A DNA stretch of 64,000 nt, from NCBI GenBank assembly GCA_025786725.1, contig JAHLTZ010000014.1, positions 1 through 64,000 on the forward strand, written 5' to 3'. The translations under genes and the position numbers were made by a program. Under the pieces are notes generated by a model that saw only the letters and a list, made by a program, of their open reading frames with translations, did not search any database and had not been told where the DNA came from. The first letter of the stretch is position 1. Every line of letters starts with the position of its first letter. This document shows positions 22,963 through 35,434 of this stretch, piece by piece. Origin of the DNA: Syncephalis fuscata. Lineage: Eukaryota; Zoopagomycota; Zoopagomycetes; Zoopagales; Piptocephalidaceae.

Positions 22963-24602
22963 TTATGGCTTTCCTTCTTCGTCATTCGTCGATTTTGATG
23001 CTTCTGATTGAAGATAGTCTGCGGTAAGAAAAGTCCCTTCACGTCCTAGACATGTCACCGTGATACTATCCCAAGGTTCACCGTAATAAGCACGATATAC
23101 AACATCGGGATCATCTATAGTTACAACGGTGCGCAACCAATTAAGAAACTGGTCGGCAAAGTTCAAACACACTTGTGGCTCCTATATAAATACGTAGATG
23201 ATGGATATAATGTATTATAGATGTGATAGCTATGACAATGTGCAACTTACCCACATATCGGGCATATTACGAACTGACCGAGGAATTTCCATTGTTTTAT
23301 AAGTGCCAAGTGATCGTACACGGCCACGGTCATCTCTAAATCCTACGATGATTTTTGGTACGGCAGCTAAAAAAGATTGAGCCCAAAATTTAATTAGCTT
23401 TTTTCTATACAAAATAAATTAGAGTCAATAAACATTAATTAATTAATTAGCTTTTTTACTTTGCAAAAAAATGCCGATCATGTTCATTTTGAATAACTCG
23501 CGACGTTTTAAGTTCAATGTAATTAGCAGATGGCTGATCTGCGCGTTTCTCCTCTACATAGGCCAATTTATGCTTAGTATATTATAGAATAGCCACTATT
23601 AACCGCCTTTTACCTGATATACAATCCACTTCTGCACCCATGATCATTGTATGATTGCCTAGCTTTGTTCTATAGACCGAACAGTATTGTTCGTTCGTAT
23701 TGACCACGTCACGTTTACGTGACTTTAATTCAGGGTCATTTGGTTTCAATTGACTTGAAGGCTTGGACAATGTTGATACTGATTCAAATTTATAGCCCCA
23801 ATAGCCCATAATACGCTGTCGTCGTGTAGAATTTAGGTTTTGTCGTCGCTTGTGCTCAGTCTCTCGTTCTTCAATGTACAGTGTGCCCTATCGTCTATTA
23901 AGTAATATGCTATACTATTAATTACTATAATTACTTTATACAAAGTAATGCCCAACTCCCAGGGATCTCTTTTCTCATATGGACTACACATAATACGTGT
24001 AATAACACCTCGATAGCACATCTAGATAGTGTATTATTGTTATTACAGTTACTATGTGATTTGCTTTAACGAACTATATCAGCTTGTGTTTTACTATCAT
24101 TTTTTGAATTATCACGTCGTAATTCCACAAGCGATGCCAGTAATCCATCTAAATGATCCGGTTGAGTTCTATCTCGTTCAACGTATCGATTATCAAATCC
24201 GTCGTTTAAATCGGTATAAATATCCGCTGGATAATAATAGCGCTTTATTAAAATTAGCTACTATTTATCTATCATTATTTAACCTACCAACGACTGGTCA
24301 CCATAGACAAACCGGCGTTGTGCATCGTTAGAAAAGCAAGCAATCTCTTCTGGCTGTTTATAGACTGGATATGGAAGATTGAATTGCTTTATTGGCTGCG
24401 TGGTAAAGCGGTGAATAGCCTCTTGGTTAGATTCTGACTGTGTCAAGCTAATCTCACTGGACGTGTCATTCATACTCGTGTGTTGTTGTTGTTGTTGTTG
24501 TCCTGATTGTAATCTCTTGGTCTGTGGTTCTTCACTGTCTTCTGTATTTTCTTTACTACGTTTATTACTCTTTTTAGCGATATCGGCAGAAGAAGACAAC
24601 AT
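22963..24602 (-). CDS. RAI1: RAI1/DXO-family decapping and pyrophosphohydrolase enzyme
   Basis: Enzymes of this family remove incomplete or non-canonical 5' caps from RNA; in fungi RAI1 also partners the nuclear exonuclease Rat1. The N-terminus (from 24602) is low-complexity with a poly-Gln tract. Next come YPADIYTDLNDGFDN, RGVITRIMCSPYE and DPWEL, then YIEERETE, GYWGYKFE, the metal-binding GAEVDCIS and, across an intron, YIELKTSRVI, which supplies the second catalytic acidic-Lys motif. IKFWAQSFLAAVPKIIVGFRDDRG and a final block from CLNFADQFLNWLR complete the fold. The stop is at 22963-22965. At least six small introns occur. It is divergent from HIS7, sharing about 220 bp of upstream DNA. 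The N-terminal exon border near 24280 is approximate. Confidence 0.9.
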
Positions 24603-24823
24603 AAGTACTACGATATCAATCGATTATAAAGATCAAGTCCAATAAAATGTTATTCAAATCACTATCAGTGTTTTAAAGATTATCTCACGGCGATCATCGC
24701 TGCATCTAAACTTTACAGCCCACTTTCCCGATACGCTTCTAGCACTACTTTTTCTTTTTCAAGCGCGTTTTCATTAAAATTTTATTTGTAGCAGTAAGAA
24801 GACTAGACTATTCTATTAAAAGT
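24603..24823. promoter_or_regulatory. Shared upstream region of RAI1 and HIS7
   Basis: About 221 bp separates the two divergent start codons, so both promoters must lie here or overlap the genes. A CCAAT word occurs near 24639. I see no TGACTC site of the kind that mediates general amino-acid control in yeasts. Confidence 0.45.
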
Positions 24824-26504
24824 ATGTCTATTTATCTTCTGGATTATGGCGCAGGGAATGTGCGCAGTCTGGTCAATGCGGTAAAGCACCTTGGCTACGA
24901 CATGCAAATGATTGAGACAGCGGCCGACTTTGACAAAGCCGAGGTATTTCACAGTGTATTGCATTAACCTGTTACTTAATCACCGCAGAAAATTATATTT
25001 CCAGGTGTTGGTGCCTTTGGGCCCGCTATGATAGCACTGGAAAAGAAGGGATTTATTGAGCCGTTACGACGCTACTTGGCCGCCGACCGTCCTTTCCTTG
25101 GTATCTGCGTGGGTATGCAGTGTCTGTTTGAAGGTAGCGATGAGTCGCCTGAAGTGGCCGGTCTGGGTATTTTAAGTGGTCGGGTTCGCCGCTTTGTCAA
25201 CACGAATAAAGCCGTACCTCAAATAGGCTGGAATGGCGTGCGGTCCTTTAAAGGCCACTACGTTGGACGGGCATTAACGAGGAGCATGCCTATACTTTGT
25301 CCATTCTTTTGCCGTGCCATCTAGTGAAGCATCCGCCGATACTATTCTTACGGTGACGGACTATGAAGACGAGACCTTTGTTAGTTCGGTGCAACGTGGT
25401 CAACTAGTAGCAACACAATTTCATCCAGAAAAGAGCGGCTATGCTGGTCTACGTTTAGTGCAAGCATTTCTTACTGGTCAAGTGGCTGCGCCTGAAACTA
25501 TTCGTAAAGATAGAGCACCACGTACTCAACTTACTCGCCGTATTGTTGCTTGTTTGGATGTTCGTACAAACGATGCAGGTGATTTGGTCGTCACTAAAGG
25601 TGATCAGTATGATGTACGTGAAAAGGCCGAACAGGGCGGCAATGTACGTAATCTAGGCAAGCCGGTAGATTTAACTCATCGTTATTTCTCTGAGGGCGCC
25701 GATGAAATTTGTCTGCTTAATATTACCAGCTTTCGTAACTCGCCATTAAGTGATCAGCCTATGTTACAAGTATTACGTGAAGCATCACAACGTGTATTTG
25801 TACCTTTAACCATTGGTGGTGGTATTCGTGATCTAGTTGAACCAGATGGTACTACTCGGTCAGCACTCGAGGTAGCTGGTGCTTATTTCCGTTCAGGTGC
25901 TGATAAAGTATCTATTGGCGGTGATGCTGTATACGCAGCTGAAGCTTATTGGGCCAATGGTCGTCAATGTACCGGTACATCCTGTATTGAGCAAATTGCC
26001 CGACCATATGGAGCTCAAGCTGTTGTTGTGTCGATTGATCCACGTCGTGTCTATGTTGAATCGCCGGAAGCAGTCGATGAAATGCATCGCGCAAATGTTG
26101 TACGCGCTCTTTCACCTGGTCCGAATGACGAAGCATGGTGCTGGTATCAATGTACAGTACAAGGTGGCCGTGAATCGCGCGACATTGATGCACGCCAACT
26201 AGCCATTGCTTCAGAAGCACTCGGTGCCGGTGAATTACTTATTAATTGTGTTGATCAAGATGGCACAGGACTTGGATTTGACCATGCTCTTTTAACAAAT
26301 ATACGTGAAGCCGTCAATATTCCTATAGTTGCATCAAGCGGTGCAGGCTGTGCTGCTCATTTCACTAACGTATTTAAGGAGTGTCGCGTTGAAGCAGCAC
26401 TAGCTGCTGGTATTTTCCATCGACGAGAAGTGGCCATTGAAGAAGTAAAGATACAGCTAAGAAAAGATGGTATTGCTGTACGTCAAGAAGAATTGCCACT
26501 TTAA
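24824..26504 (+). CDS. HIS7: Imidazole glycerol phosphate synthase, fused glutaminase and cyclase
   Basis: HIS7 makes IGP and AICAR from PRFAR using glutamine-derived ammonia, the fifth step of histidine synthesis. Exon 1 (24824-24943) starts MSIYLLDYGAGNVRSL; a 45-nt intron leads to exon 2 at 24989 (KIIFPGVGAFG). The HisH half has the nucleophile Cys in GICVGMQ and the His-Glu pair in QFHPEKSG. The HisF half has ACLDV (catalytic Asp), IGGGIRD, a phosphate-binding SGADKVSIGGDA, SIDPRR (second catalytic Asp), and ends at TAA 26502-26504. Around 25268-25295 the frame shifts by the equivalent of two lost bases, between the glutaminase core and the HSFAVPSSEAS segment. All else is conserved, so assembly errors are as likely as a real lesion. 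Confidence 0.9.
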
Positions 26505-26558
26505 TAAATGATAGATAGTGCTATTGATGCAAATATAAATGACATTTGTGATTAATAG

Positions 26559-26562
<4 letters not shown>

Positions 26563-26626
<64 letters not shown>
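26563..26626. repeat. (TAA)n microsatellite
   Basis: About 20 TAA units with one TATAA interruption near 26593, between the convergent 3' ends of HIS7 and the next gene. Confidence 0.95.
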
Positions 26627-26899
26627 TGTTAATTAACATAATAGTCTAATGCACCTTATTATAATTTGAATAGTAAACAAATCATCACATTGTTTATTGT
26701 GTGTATTTATTATTTCCATCAAAAAGGATGGTAGCTATTTGTATTTACAAAACACGGCCAGGAGGACGGTTTTTAATTTCATCTCGTTCGGCTTTAATCT
26801 ACGTTGGTAATTTAAAAAATGTGTTTTTTTTTGTTAGCTATCCTGGTCTGTGTCTGTCTGCGTGTGTGTGTTGTCCACCCTCGTCACTGCATTATTGAA

Positions 26900-27534
26900 C
26901 TATTTGTGCAGCTTTTTCTCAGAATTTAGTTCTCTTACATTGGCCTCGGCCTCAGTAGCCATTGATTCACTCCAATGACCAGTTGATTTCTCCAAAACAG
27001 CTGGACCTTCATCCATTATTTCATCCATAAATAGCTTATCGATGGATTCAACTTGCATAGTCGAAAATGATTTTGATGGTGCTTGATCAGCCTTGATCTA
27101 ATAAATAATAGCCGTCGCTTATTAGCTACAATGTAAGCGATAATATCACCATAATGGCTTACCTCAGCCTCTGACTCTGAGGCCAATGTCTCGCTCCAAC
27201 CAGGTGCCATATGGTGATAAGTATCAACTTTTTTTTCTAATTAAGTGACCGTTGATTATTGCTATTAGTTGTAGTTAAGTAGTTATAGTACTAATGGTCG
27301 GCTTACCGTTTTGTTGAAGCTTTAATTCGCGCTCAATAATTTCAGGATCGTTATCGCTCATATGACTAAATGTCGTTGTTGGTTGTTGGTTGGCTCTTGT
27401 TGATAGTTAACAGTGTTATGTAGTACTTGCCTGCCAAGAGGACCATACCGTATGGTTGAAGGTAGTATCAATGTACGCCGTTGCACCATTCTTAACGCGG
27501 TGCGCATACCAGAAGCACGTAGTAGAGAAGTCAT
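26900..27534 (-). CDS. Fungal mitochondrial-type small protein with 'APGW..LAS.SEA' motif
   Basis: Exon 1 (27534-27431) encodes a basic, Arg-rich leader without acidic residues, typical of a mitochondrial presequence. A GC-AG intron (27366-27430) is required to keep the frame and gives SHMSDNDPEIIERELK. The next pieces read MAPGWSETLASESEAE and IKADQAPSKSF, then a second related motif, HWSESMATEAEANV, before the TAG at 26900-26902. The 'SDNDPE', 'APGW.E.LAS.SEA' and 'IKAD' words are those of a family I know only as uncharacterised fungal proteins. Function is unknown and the location is inferred from the leader. It converges with HIS7. Three or four short introns occur; the border near 27225-27310 is approximate. 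Confidence 0.7.
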
Positions 27535-27785
27535 TGCTGATTATGAATATTGACAAAAGAATGATGATTAATCTACGGTTTTCTATGTATCTCAATATTT
27601 ATTAAAATTGAGAATTTATATGAAACATGTTTTTACTAATTGATTTACTGATATCGTATGAAACCGACTGTTTTAGTTGTGACATCATTGTTTTAGCGCT
27701 CATAATATGGCGAATAAGATCTAGAGATGATTTCATATATACTCAATTACTCAAATTGTATGAATTATTACGTAAATATTGATTA

Positions 27786-28485
27786 AATAAAACTACATCT
27801 TTCTATCGCAACTATCAAAATGTACAATTAACACATTTAACATAAATACAGCCATACTATCTACTTTAGCAATAATATTAATGATTCAGTTATGCTATTA
27901 TTATTTCACAATATTAAACAGTCTATTATCATTTATTATTTGTTTAGTGGTTAAATGACTATATTTAATAACATTCAATCTATTAAACATGATGTTGGAT
28001 GATGAATGACATCAATCATCAAATACCCATCATCATAGATCCATTATTCAGTATGCATATACTTAGTAAGCATATATACTCTATTCACCTATATCATTTC
28101 TATTTCACTCCACACTACTATATACCGTTATATAATATACTAGACACATTCTAATTATTATATGCAGCAATAAACTTTACTCTCTCTGCTCATCACACTA
28201 TATGCACTGTAACTTTAACACCACTTTTATGATTTCTTACGTATATTTATTACTTCATATGTCATTCTATACTCGCCTATCCTTCCTTTATCCAATGCTA
28301 CTTTTATTTTTGTTCTAGCTTTATTATTTATAAAGTTCGACTAATGTCGGCCATTGATCATGCATATATGCTTAGTAACTATACCACTGCTGTCCATACT
28401 TTTTAATTTGTATATTATTTTATTATCCAGTAAATACGCGCTAGCTATTACCGTTGTGTGTTTGGTTCTAGCACCATTATTATAA
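27786..28485. repeat. Dispersed repeat block, copy 1
   Basis: 27938-28485 is repeated in the same orientation at 41766-42312 with few differences. 27786-28030 is repeated inverted at 42526-42775. The block contains the GTTGGATGATGAATGACATC core of the dispersed family also found beside the F-box copies. No coding capacity is seen. Confidence 0.8.
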
Positions 28486-31400
28486 AAGTTTACGCAAGTT
28501 GCTCATCTGCTCATGCATATATGCTCGATAGCTTTAACAAAGCTAGTTGCCTTTTTAATTAGCATAACTGATAGCTGTTATGCTATTTTACCGTACAGTT
28601 ACTATGCGCCATCAATAACTACTGTCAGCTTGACGCCAGCTTTAATATTGACAAGTTTGACTTGTTTCGCTTAGTCATTCCTTCCCAAGGCGCACTATAG
28701 CTTTAATGCTGCTATTCATACAATTACTTTTGATATTTATTTGCTCTATATTATTTTATGCTTAATGGCTATGCTTTATTTGCAGAAGCTATACGTTTCT
28801 TGTTAGCTGTTTGTTGCAAAGTTTAGCTCTGAGCACTTCTTTTACTTATTCCACACAAACGCGCAAGTATAATAACCTTCTTACACCGCTAATGCTCTTT
28901 TTACTGTTTTCCAGCACCGATATGTTGCAATGGTATGAGACGAGCCAGTGATGAACTGGTATAAGCTATTACACCAGATAAAGCTTGTTATTGCAAAATA
29001 GATATTCGCTATGGGTGTTGTGTATACGTGGTTTAAAAGTGTCGTATAGCTTATTGCAGAGTAATCATGTATTGTGCTATAGCTACTTGAGCATAAGGAC
29101 AAAGTGTACGTATATTTACGATGTGGCCGTAGACAGTGCTGGTTACTCTATTCGACGCAATTAAAAGCAATAATAAACTTGGCCAAAAATAATTTGCCCT
29201 AAGATCTTATTAGATGGATTGCATTAGTATTCAACATATAAGCCATTGGTATTTACTGTAACTACAAGCTTGAAGCTGATCTCATTTAGCTGCTTTGAAT
29301 GCTGCCTAGATGATCAGCATTGTTTAAAATAAAGCCATACTTGATATTGCCAAATAAACGGACTTACTATGTTATTTGTAAAGTTTAGCATATATAATTT
29401 ATACGCTTAATCGGTTAAGCCGTGTAATCTAGATTTAATCCATCAGTTTATTGCGTTGTAAAAAGCTTACCAATATTAATGTTCAGACAATGTAATGATA
29501 GCAATAAAGACTTTTACAATAGGTGTACAAGAAAACACATGGTTTACTACATATTACACTAATAGTTACATGCACTGAAGATCCTATTGAAATAGCTGTA
29601 TTTGCTTATACTGAAGACTAAAAGCAATTATGTAGTACATTGGTCATAGACGGTTTTAGATGACTCATGTTTTATTGCGACATTTTCCACAACTATCACA
29701 GTATATAAGCTGGCTTTACCGCTCCTCCAAACCAACATTGCACCTTTATCTTCTCTTTCTACTCTTTACCACTCGATATACGCTACACTCATTCGCTCTT
29801 ACTGCCATTTGTTGTCCAATATGCTTTGCACTCGCCAGACGTCTAATGATTACAAGATCACTGCTGGTTGCTGCTATATGTACTAAGGTCGGTAAACGGG
29901 CGTGGGTGGTGCGATGCAGTTGTGCCTTTTGGCTATGGAGCGCTGGATATGTAGTGTTCTAGAAGCTATATATCACGCAGTGTGTACTCCAGCATGCTGT
30001 AGAAGGCGCTTGTCTGCACATAGTTGATTGGTCTTTTGTATAGTAACATTGGTACGCTTACCATGTGTTTGTTTGCGAGGTTACCTTGCGGAGTATCTGG
30101 CTGTTGAGGCGACATAAGGTTTGCGCTTGAAGATATCTGATATCTGATGGTGCAGAGCAAATGTTGTTTGGACAACCACTACTTATTGCAGTGTAGTCAA
30201 GCAGCAAACATCATTGGCACATATGGCTCATCTCGTTTACTGACCCTCTTCAATAGATATAGATTTAAGAGATATTTAGATTTGGCAAGAACAGGGCCAC
30301 AATATGCTATACAGTCTTCCGGTTTGTATTAGTATATCATTATTTATGTATTTCTTTGTTTGTTAATAAATAAGAAATGCTACATTTATTTATTTATTTA
30401 TACTACTATTAGTTGCGTTCATATAAATACAGACATCTTCCCATTTAATAATAGTACTAGTTGTTTCTGCTATTGTTATTACACTGATAATAAACAATTT
30501 ATTAAGCCATTGAATGTGCTTTTAAGGCAAATGATTAAATTTGATGCATTTATGCGGTTGAACTAAACAATTGCTCTGTTGAATATAATAACGAGTGGTG
30601 CGTGAATCAAAGTTTAAAATGTTTATTATCATAGATTTATTATCCAGTACGCTTATATCCACCATTTACTTGTATCATTCGTCTATTATCGCATACTACT
30701 ATATATTATTCTATATTATAGTAATTACGATTTATTTGCAACTGTTTTGCCGTCTGATGTTAGTTCTGCTCGTTATTATTTTTGTTTATCTCGCTCATTT
30801 GTTCATGCATATATACACGCTATAATGTTAATACTACTATTTACACACATTTGTTTTGTTTTGTTCTTGTCTTATATCGCTGCATAGTCTAATGGCTAGC
30901 ATTATTGGTAAAAGTTGCTTGCTTGTCGCTAGCTGTATTTGTTAAAAATTCAACTCATACTGCTTCTATTGCTTATTGAGTGTATGCATAGTAACTTTAT
31001 CAAGATCATGTATTATTTAAAGTAAATCTAGCTATTGCAGGATGAGTGTTGGCCAAGGATGTAGCATATATATAAGTATTATAATTAGCCTATATTGTTT
31101 ATTGAAAGTAATCACAAGTGTTTTATAGCTATTCAAGCATAATAATAAAGCACAGACACAGTAGCAATAGAATCGGTGATAATAATAGTTATGACGCACG
31201 TTGATTATTGATTCTACTACATTACAGCGACAGTTAAGCGCAATTTGCATACTACTACAGTATACATAGCGTAACAAGCATATGTTGTTTAGAATACAAT
31301 GTCAGTAAATTATAGATATGCTTGGGCATTTGAGATTAGTAAGCAAGCTGAATGTTTTGGCATAGTATCAACCGATACGGATGGCAACGCGTTCAAAAGC

Positions 31401-32457
31401 TGAGTCCTTAGTGCACAATAGATTACTGATCGCCAGACAACTTGTGATTTATGCTGCAGCACTTGAAGCGGTTGCAACTTTTACTTATAATGTTGCCGAG
31501 TATAGCTACGTGTACAATTAGATATATATATATACATTACTATTTGTCGTATTCTGCCAAGTACTTGTGCAATACTGTGTCTGTATGTCTAGTAAACTAC
31601 AACCATACCTACCGAGTACACTGATATACACATTCATGCATGTATTTTACATATAGCAGAAACCATCAGCTATTGATAATGTAAAACAGCAAGCTATTAC
31701 AAACTGTTGTAGTAGTGAACTGGCTACAATAAGCTAAATGATATGTATCTGCATCAGTAACAAAACTACGGTAATTACAAATCACTTACCAACAAACCAC
31801 CTTTAAACCAAGTTTTAATATAAAGTGCTGTATAAAGCATTGGCATTGTTTATGGTTGTTAAAAGTATACAGATATACTGGAATATAAATCAATCAAATA
31901 AGTAACAAGCAATTGTATAAATAAAAATGCACTGCATATTATGAATATTAGAATATATACAAGTGACTTGAATAAACACCATTATATGTTATTACAGCTA
32001 CATGTATTGTATAAATGATTTGCTATTGTTTCAGCCTGTACACGCGTTATTAATAGGCGCTATTAATACGCGATAGGCATGGTGGTGGCGTATTTATGAA
32101 AAGTAAACACAAGACCATGTGCTTTGTCCATTTGTTGTTGTGATCACGCCATCCAGTTTATCGGACTATTTACCGGTTTAGCAAGGTGTACACGGACCAT
32201 TTGATATTCATGTCCAATGCAGGCTGTTTTGGCTAGTGAGATTGCATTGAGCTGCATGAGTACAGGAAGATGCTACAAGTTGTGTATACAACTACTCAAT
32301 ACAATAAACGATAATACAAAGTATTGGATGTGAGTGTAAGATCATCCATTCACTTGAACTAAACAGTTTGGTTGGTTATGCTACTTTATTGCTCGCGTTT
32401 CATATACTGTTTACATGATGTTAATTATCCGTTATGTGCGTTTTGCTATAGTTATAC
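28486..32457. other. Gene-poor AT-rich region
   Basis: About 4 kb with no supported gene. Noted inside: a TATA-like word and pyrimidine-rich stretch with a 100-codon ORF at 29660-29962 (see findings), and a partial member of the dispersed repeat family at about 30588-30690. A less AT-rich patch at 32040-32230 has no conserved reading frame. Confidence 0.4.
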
Positions 32458-33164
32458 TTGATTATTATGGCTACACCCTGCCATACGTGTGGTAGTATAA
32501 ACGCTACCAAACAAACCCTGCACGTTCAAAAACGCACGTTCTCTGAAACTTATATCCCGCAAGGCAATGCAAAGACCTTGAAAAAGATCCGTGCAACAAA
32601 GTCCGTATCACGACCGATACGCGACTTGCGTGCGCCATTCTTTGTCGCATTTACATTTAGTTTTGCGTTCAATTATTAATTGTCAAGCCAGACTGTCTGC
32701 AAGGCAGTTCCAATGGAAGGTGTCGAGGCAACCGATACCTTCACCTTTCATTCCTACTACTATACACCCACTGGCGCCGCATGCGAGGCGGTGCCAATGG
32801 AGGGTGTTGAATACACTGGGCCGTGCAAAATTGCGCCAGCACATACAAGCGGAAGTGAGACGGTTCACAAAATAGTCGTCCCAAAGTTGCGACTCAATAA
32901 TGTTGCACACAACATCTGCGCGGTGCCACCTGCAAGTACGAACGATGACAAGGTGGAACAAAAACTAGCGGTTCCAAAGCCGCGATCTCGCACTATCGTA
33001 AGCCAAAACCAGTAAATGTGTGCAAAAAGAAGCCGATCCAAGAGAAGCTGACCGCAGAAGTGGTCGCTTCAGAATACCAAGTTGATAGCTTGGAGTTTGA
33101 CGAAGAAGAATTTGACAAGTATTACAATAAATACTTTGACAAGGAATATTACAATTATTTTTAA
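32458..33164 (+). pseudogene. Decayed hypothetical gene with an AVPMEGVE repeat and acidic-aromatic tail
   Basis: A reading frame markedly richer in G and C than its surroundings starts MATPCHTCG and runs to a TAA at 32677-32679. In the same frame it continues for 111 codons with two copies of C(K/E)AVPMEGVE (about 32698 and 32788). A one-base shift near 33000 leads to a third open stretch ending FDKYYNKYFDKEYYNYF at 33162-33164. Composition and repeats suggest one gene of about 235 codons broken by a stop and a frameshift. I do not recognise the family. Confidence 0.45.
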
Positions 33165-33225
33165 ACAAGGCAAGTAAATGTATAAATCAAATGAGCAATC
33201 CTAATATTAATTTAGCTATTTTTAT

Positions 33226-33345
33226 CACGGGCGGGACCAGCAGATAAGCAACGCTGTACACCGGGCTTTGTCGCTCCAATACGGAGCTTGACAAGGACTG
33301 GGAACGGCAGTTGCTTATTTTTTGTAATGGGCTAGCCCACAGTTT
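33226..33345 (+). ncRNA. Candidate structured RNA
   Basis: ATAAGCAAC (33244-33252) pairs perfectly with GTTGCTTAT (33310-33318), closing a domain. Inside it GCTCC/GGAGC form a hairpin around AATAC, extended by TTTGTC/GACAAG. A T6 run directly follows the closing stem. A second perfect palindrome, TGGGCTAGCCCA (33328-33339), is followed by another T6 run. The segment is GC-rich for the region. No known RNA family is recognised; the strand could be opposite. Confidence 0.3.
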
Positions 33346-34477
33346 TTTCATTTCAAGTTGTTTTATTTTGTTCTCTGTATTTTGTACCAATAAATCAGTT
33401 TATAATCACTAACGATTGCAGCAATCCAATACAAATACCAATCGTTAGATAGTCATTATTAGACAACAAAACACAGCAGTGCTATTTCTGGACTATTAAG
33501 CAATCCAAGTCAATAAGTCGTTTATTGTAAGTAATGTACATATGAATATTAAATATCTACATACATCTAACTAATATCGTTTATTACATTTGCAACAACT
33601 AGAAATTGACGAATTAACTTGCGTATATATACATATAGTTAATTGACTATACAAATGGTTGCCAGCTATGATTATAATGTGTCTATCTACACAACTGCAC
33701 GATATTCTATATGAAAATCGCAAGCTTATAACACCTTCTGCTGACCAATTAAGCCTATTGTTATACAATGGATTTATCGGGTATATCAGCTGCATTAACG
33801 CTTAGTTTCGAGTATAGTGTATGCTTTGTATTAGTGGTGTGCATGCAACTAATGCTACGAATAATGCGCGAAACACACATTGTTTGGTTAAAGTACAGTT
33901 AAACAATATAGGGCAGTGATATAGATTAGCGCAAGTATTAGCTGGTGCTATTTATTATATAATACAAGTATATTTAGTACGGGATAAATATTAGCGAGTT
34001 TTAATGAATATGAATGTAGAGAGCTCATAGATTGCTTGTTTTATACTAATCATATAGTATGTATGGCTATTTAAACTTAAAAACAAGTGCAGATATGCTA
34101 GCAATAAAACACTAATTGTATTGACAATAGTGTGGTGTAAATAGCAATATTTTATAAAACAATGGTGTTTAACTAATGACAATGTCTAGATTTTGAAATA
34201 GTGGCAATATATCCGGTCTATTGTTGGTTATTTAACACTGTTAATAAATTTATAGTTTATAGGCACTTCATTAAAATAAGTATCAATCAACATAAGATCA
34301 ATACACTTGATACCACTCGTTCAATTGAGCAGTCTATTTGTTTTATTGAACATGGAACTAAGTGGTGAATGACGTTAGGAAGTAGATTTATTAGTATTCT
34401 GTACTCATACATTCTTTCATCAAATACAATAACATTCGTTTTGCATATTATATTTTAAATATCCATTTATTAGCAAA
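33346..34477. other. AT-rich intergenic region with one dispersed-repeat copy
   Basis: No gene seen. 34345-34420 holds a copy of the 'gaact..gtggtgaatga' repeat. Confidence 0.4.
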
Positions 34478-35434
34478 AAAAGTCTATATTATCGACGGCA
34501 GTTGTACTGATTTAAAATGGACCGGCAAACCTAGCCATTCTATCTTTCCACTTGAATAGATTCAACAGTAGCAGAAATACTACTGATTGTCGTATCATCG
34601 AAATCCATACTATTTAACTGTATTTGCAAATGGCAATATGTATCGAGTGGTACAATTCAAAACAACTTTATTAAAGAGACAGTGACAAGTATAGCAAATC
34701 TATGAAATAGCTACTTAAACTAAAAAAATGCTATGAACCATTATATATGAAATTAAGCTAGTTATACATTTAATATCAGTAACCTATCTATTATGAAAAT
34801 GCCATTCTAACAAATACTAGCTATAACTGCTATGCAATAAACATATGCTAACATTGCAGCTTGCATTGTTCTATTGCTTACAATCTACACACTATTTCGA
34901 ATACACCTAGCCACAGAAATGTTTTAAAGCATAAAATAACGCCATCACCATATTTAGCAATTATAACCTTTATGATTTTCTCATGCTAAATAATTGCAAC
35001 TACACACTCCGTATGATATTCTATGCGCTATTATTTAGTTACGCAAAACCAGCTATGTAGCCTATTAGGTTCTATCAACAACAGCAGCAATAAAACCATT
35101 TAACTCGTATTTTACGCTTATTTATATGCTTATAATTGTTGCTTTATTTCATTGTAGCATTATAATCCGGTGACTATTAGCCATTTATTGCCATATTAAA
35201 GCCTTGTTTAGTATTTATTGGTAATTCATTGTGCTAGTATGTAATTTTTGAATTACTCTTATAAATAAAACAAAAGTAGATCAAACACGTTTAGTAAATA
35301 CATGCAATCGTGTAACCATTGTAGATAGACTAATCCAAACAGCATTCTTACAAGGCCTTTTCTTTCTACTTGCATCCAACACTGTTTTTCCTATCTACTA
35401 CGTAGTACTTTTTAGCAACTATTGCTGTTCAACT
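34478..35434 (+). repeat. Upstream flank of F-box copy C, duplicate of 18093-19052
   Basis: Near-identical to the upstream DNA of copy B, with scattered single substitutions such as CACGTTTAG versus CACATTTAG. It defines the left edge of the duplicated segment at the AAAAAGTCTATATT word. Confidence 0.85.

Noticed and set aside
26457-26639. 60-codon ORF rich in Tyr and Ile on the minus strand
   Set aside because: A translation of the TAA microsatellite.
32080-32160. Weak resemblance to the last exon of the microexon gene (AAAAG.AA..CAAGACCAT, then CGCC.TCCAGT)
   Set aside because: Matches are short and gapped, with no upstream microexon array; chance similarity is likely.
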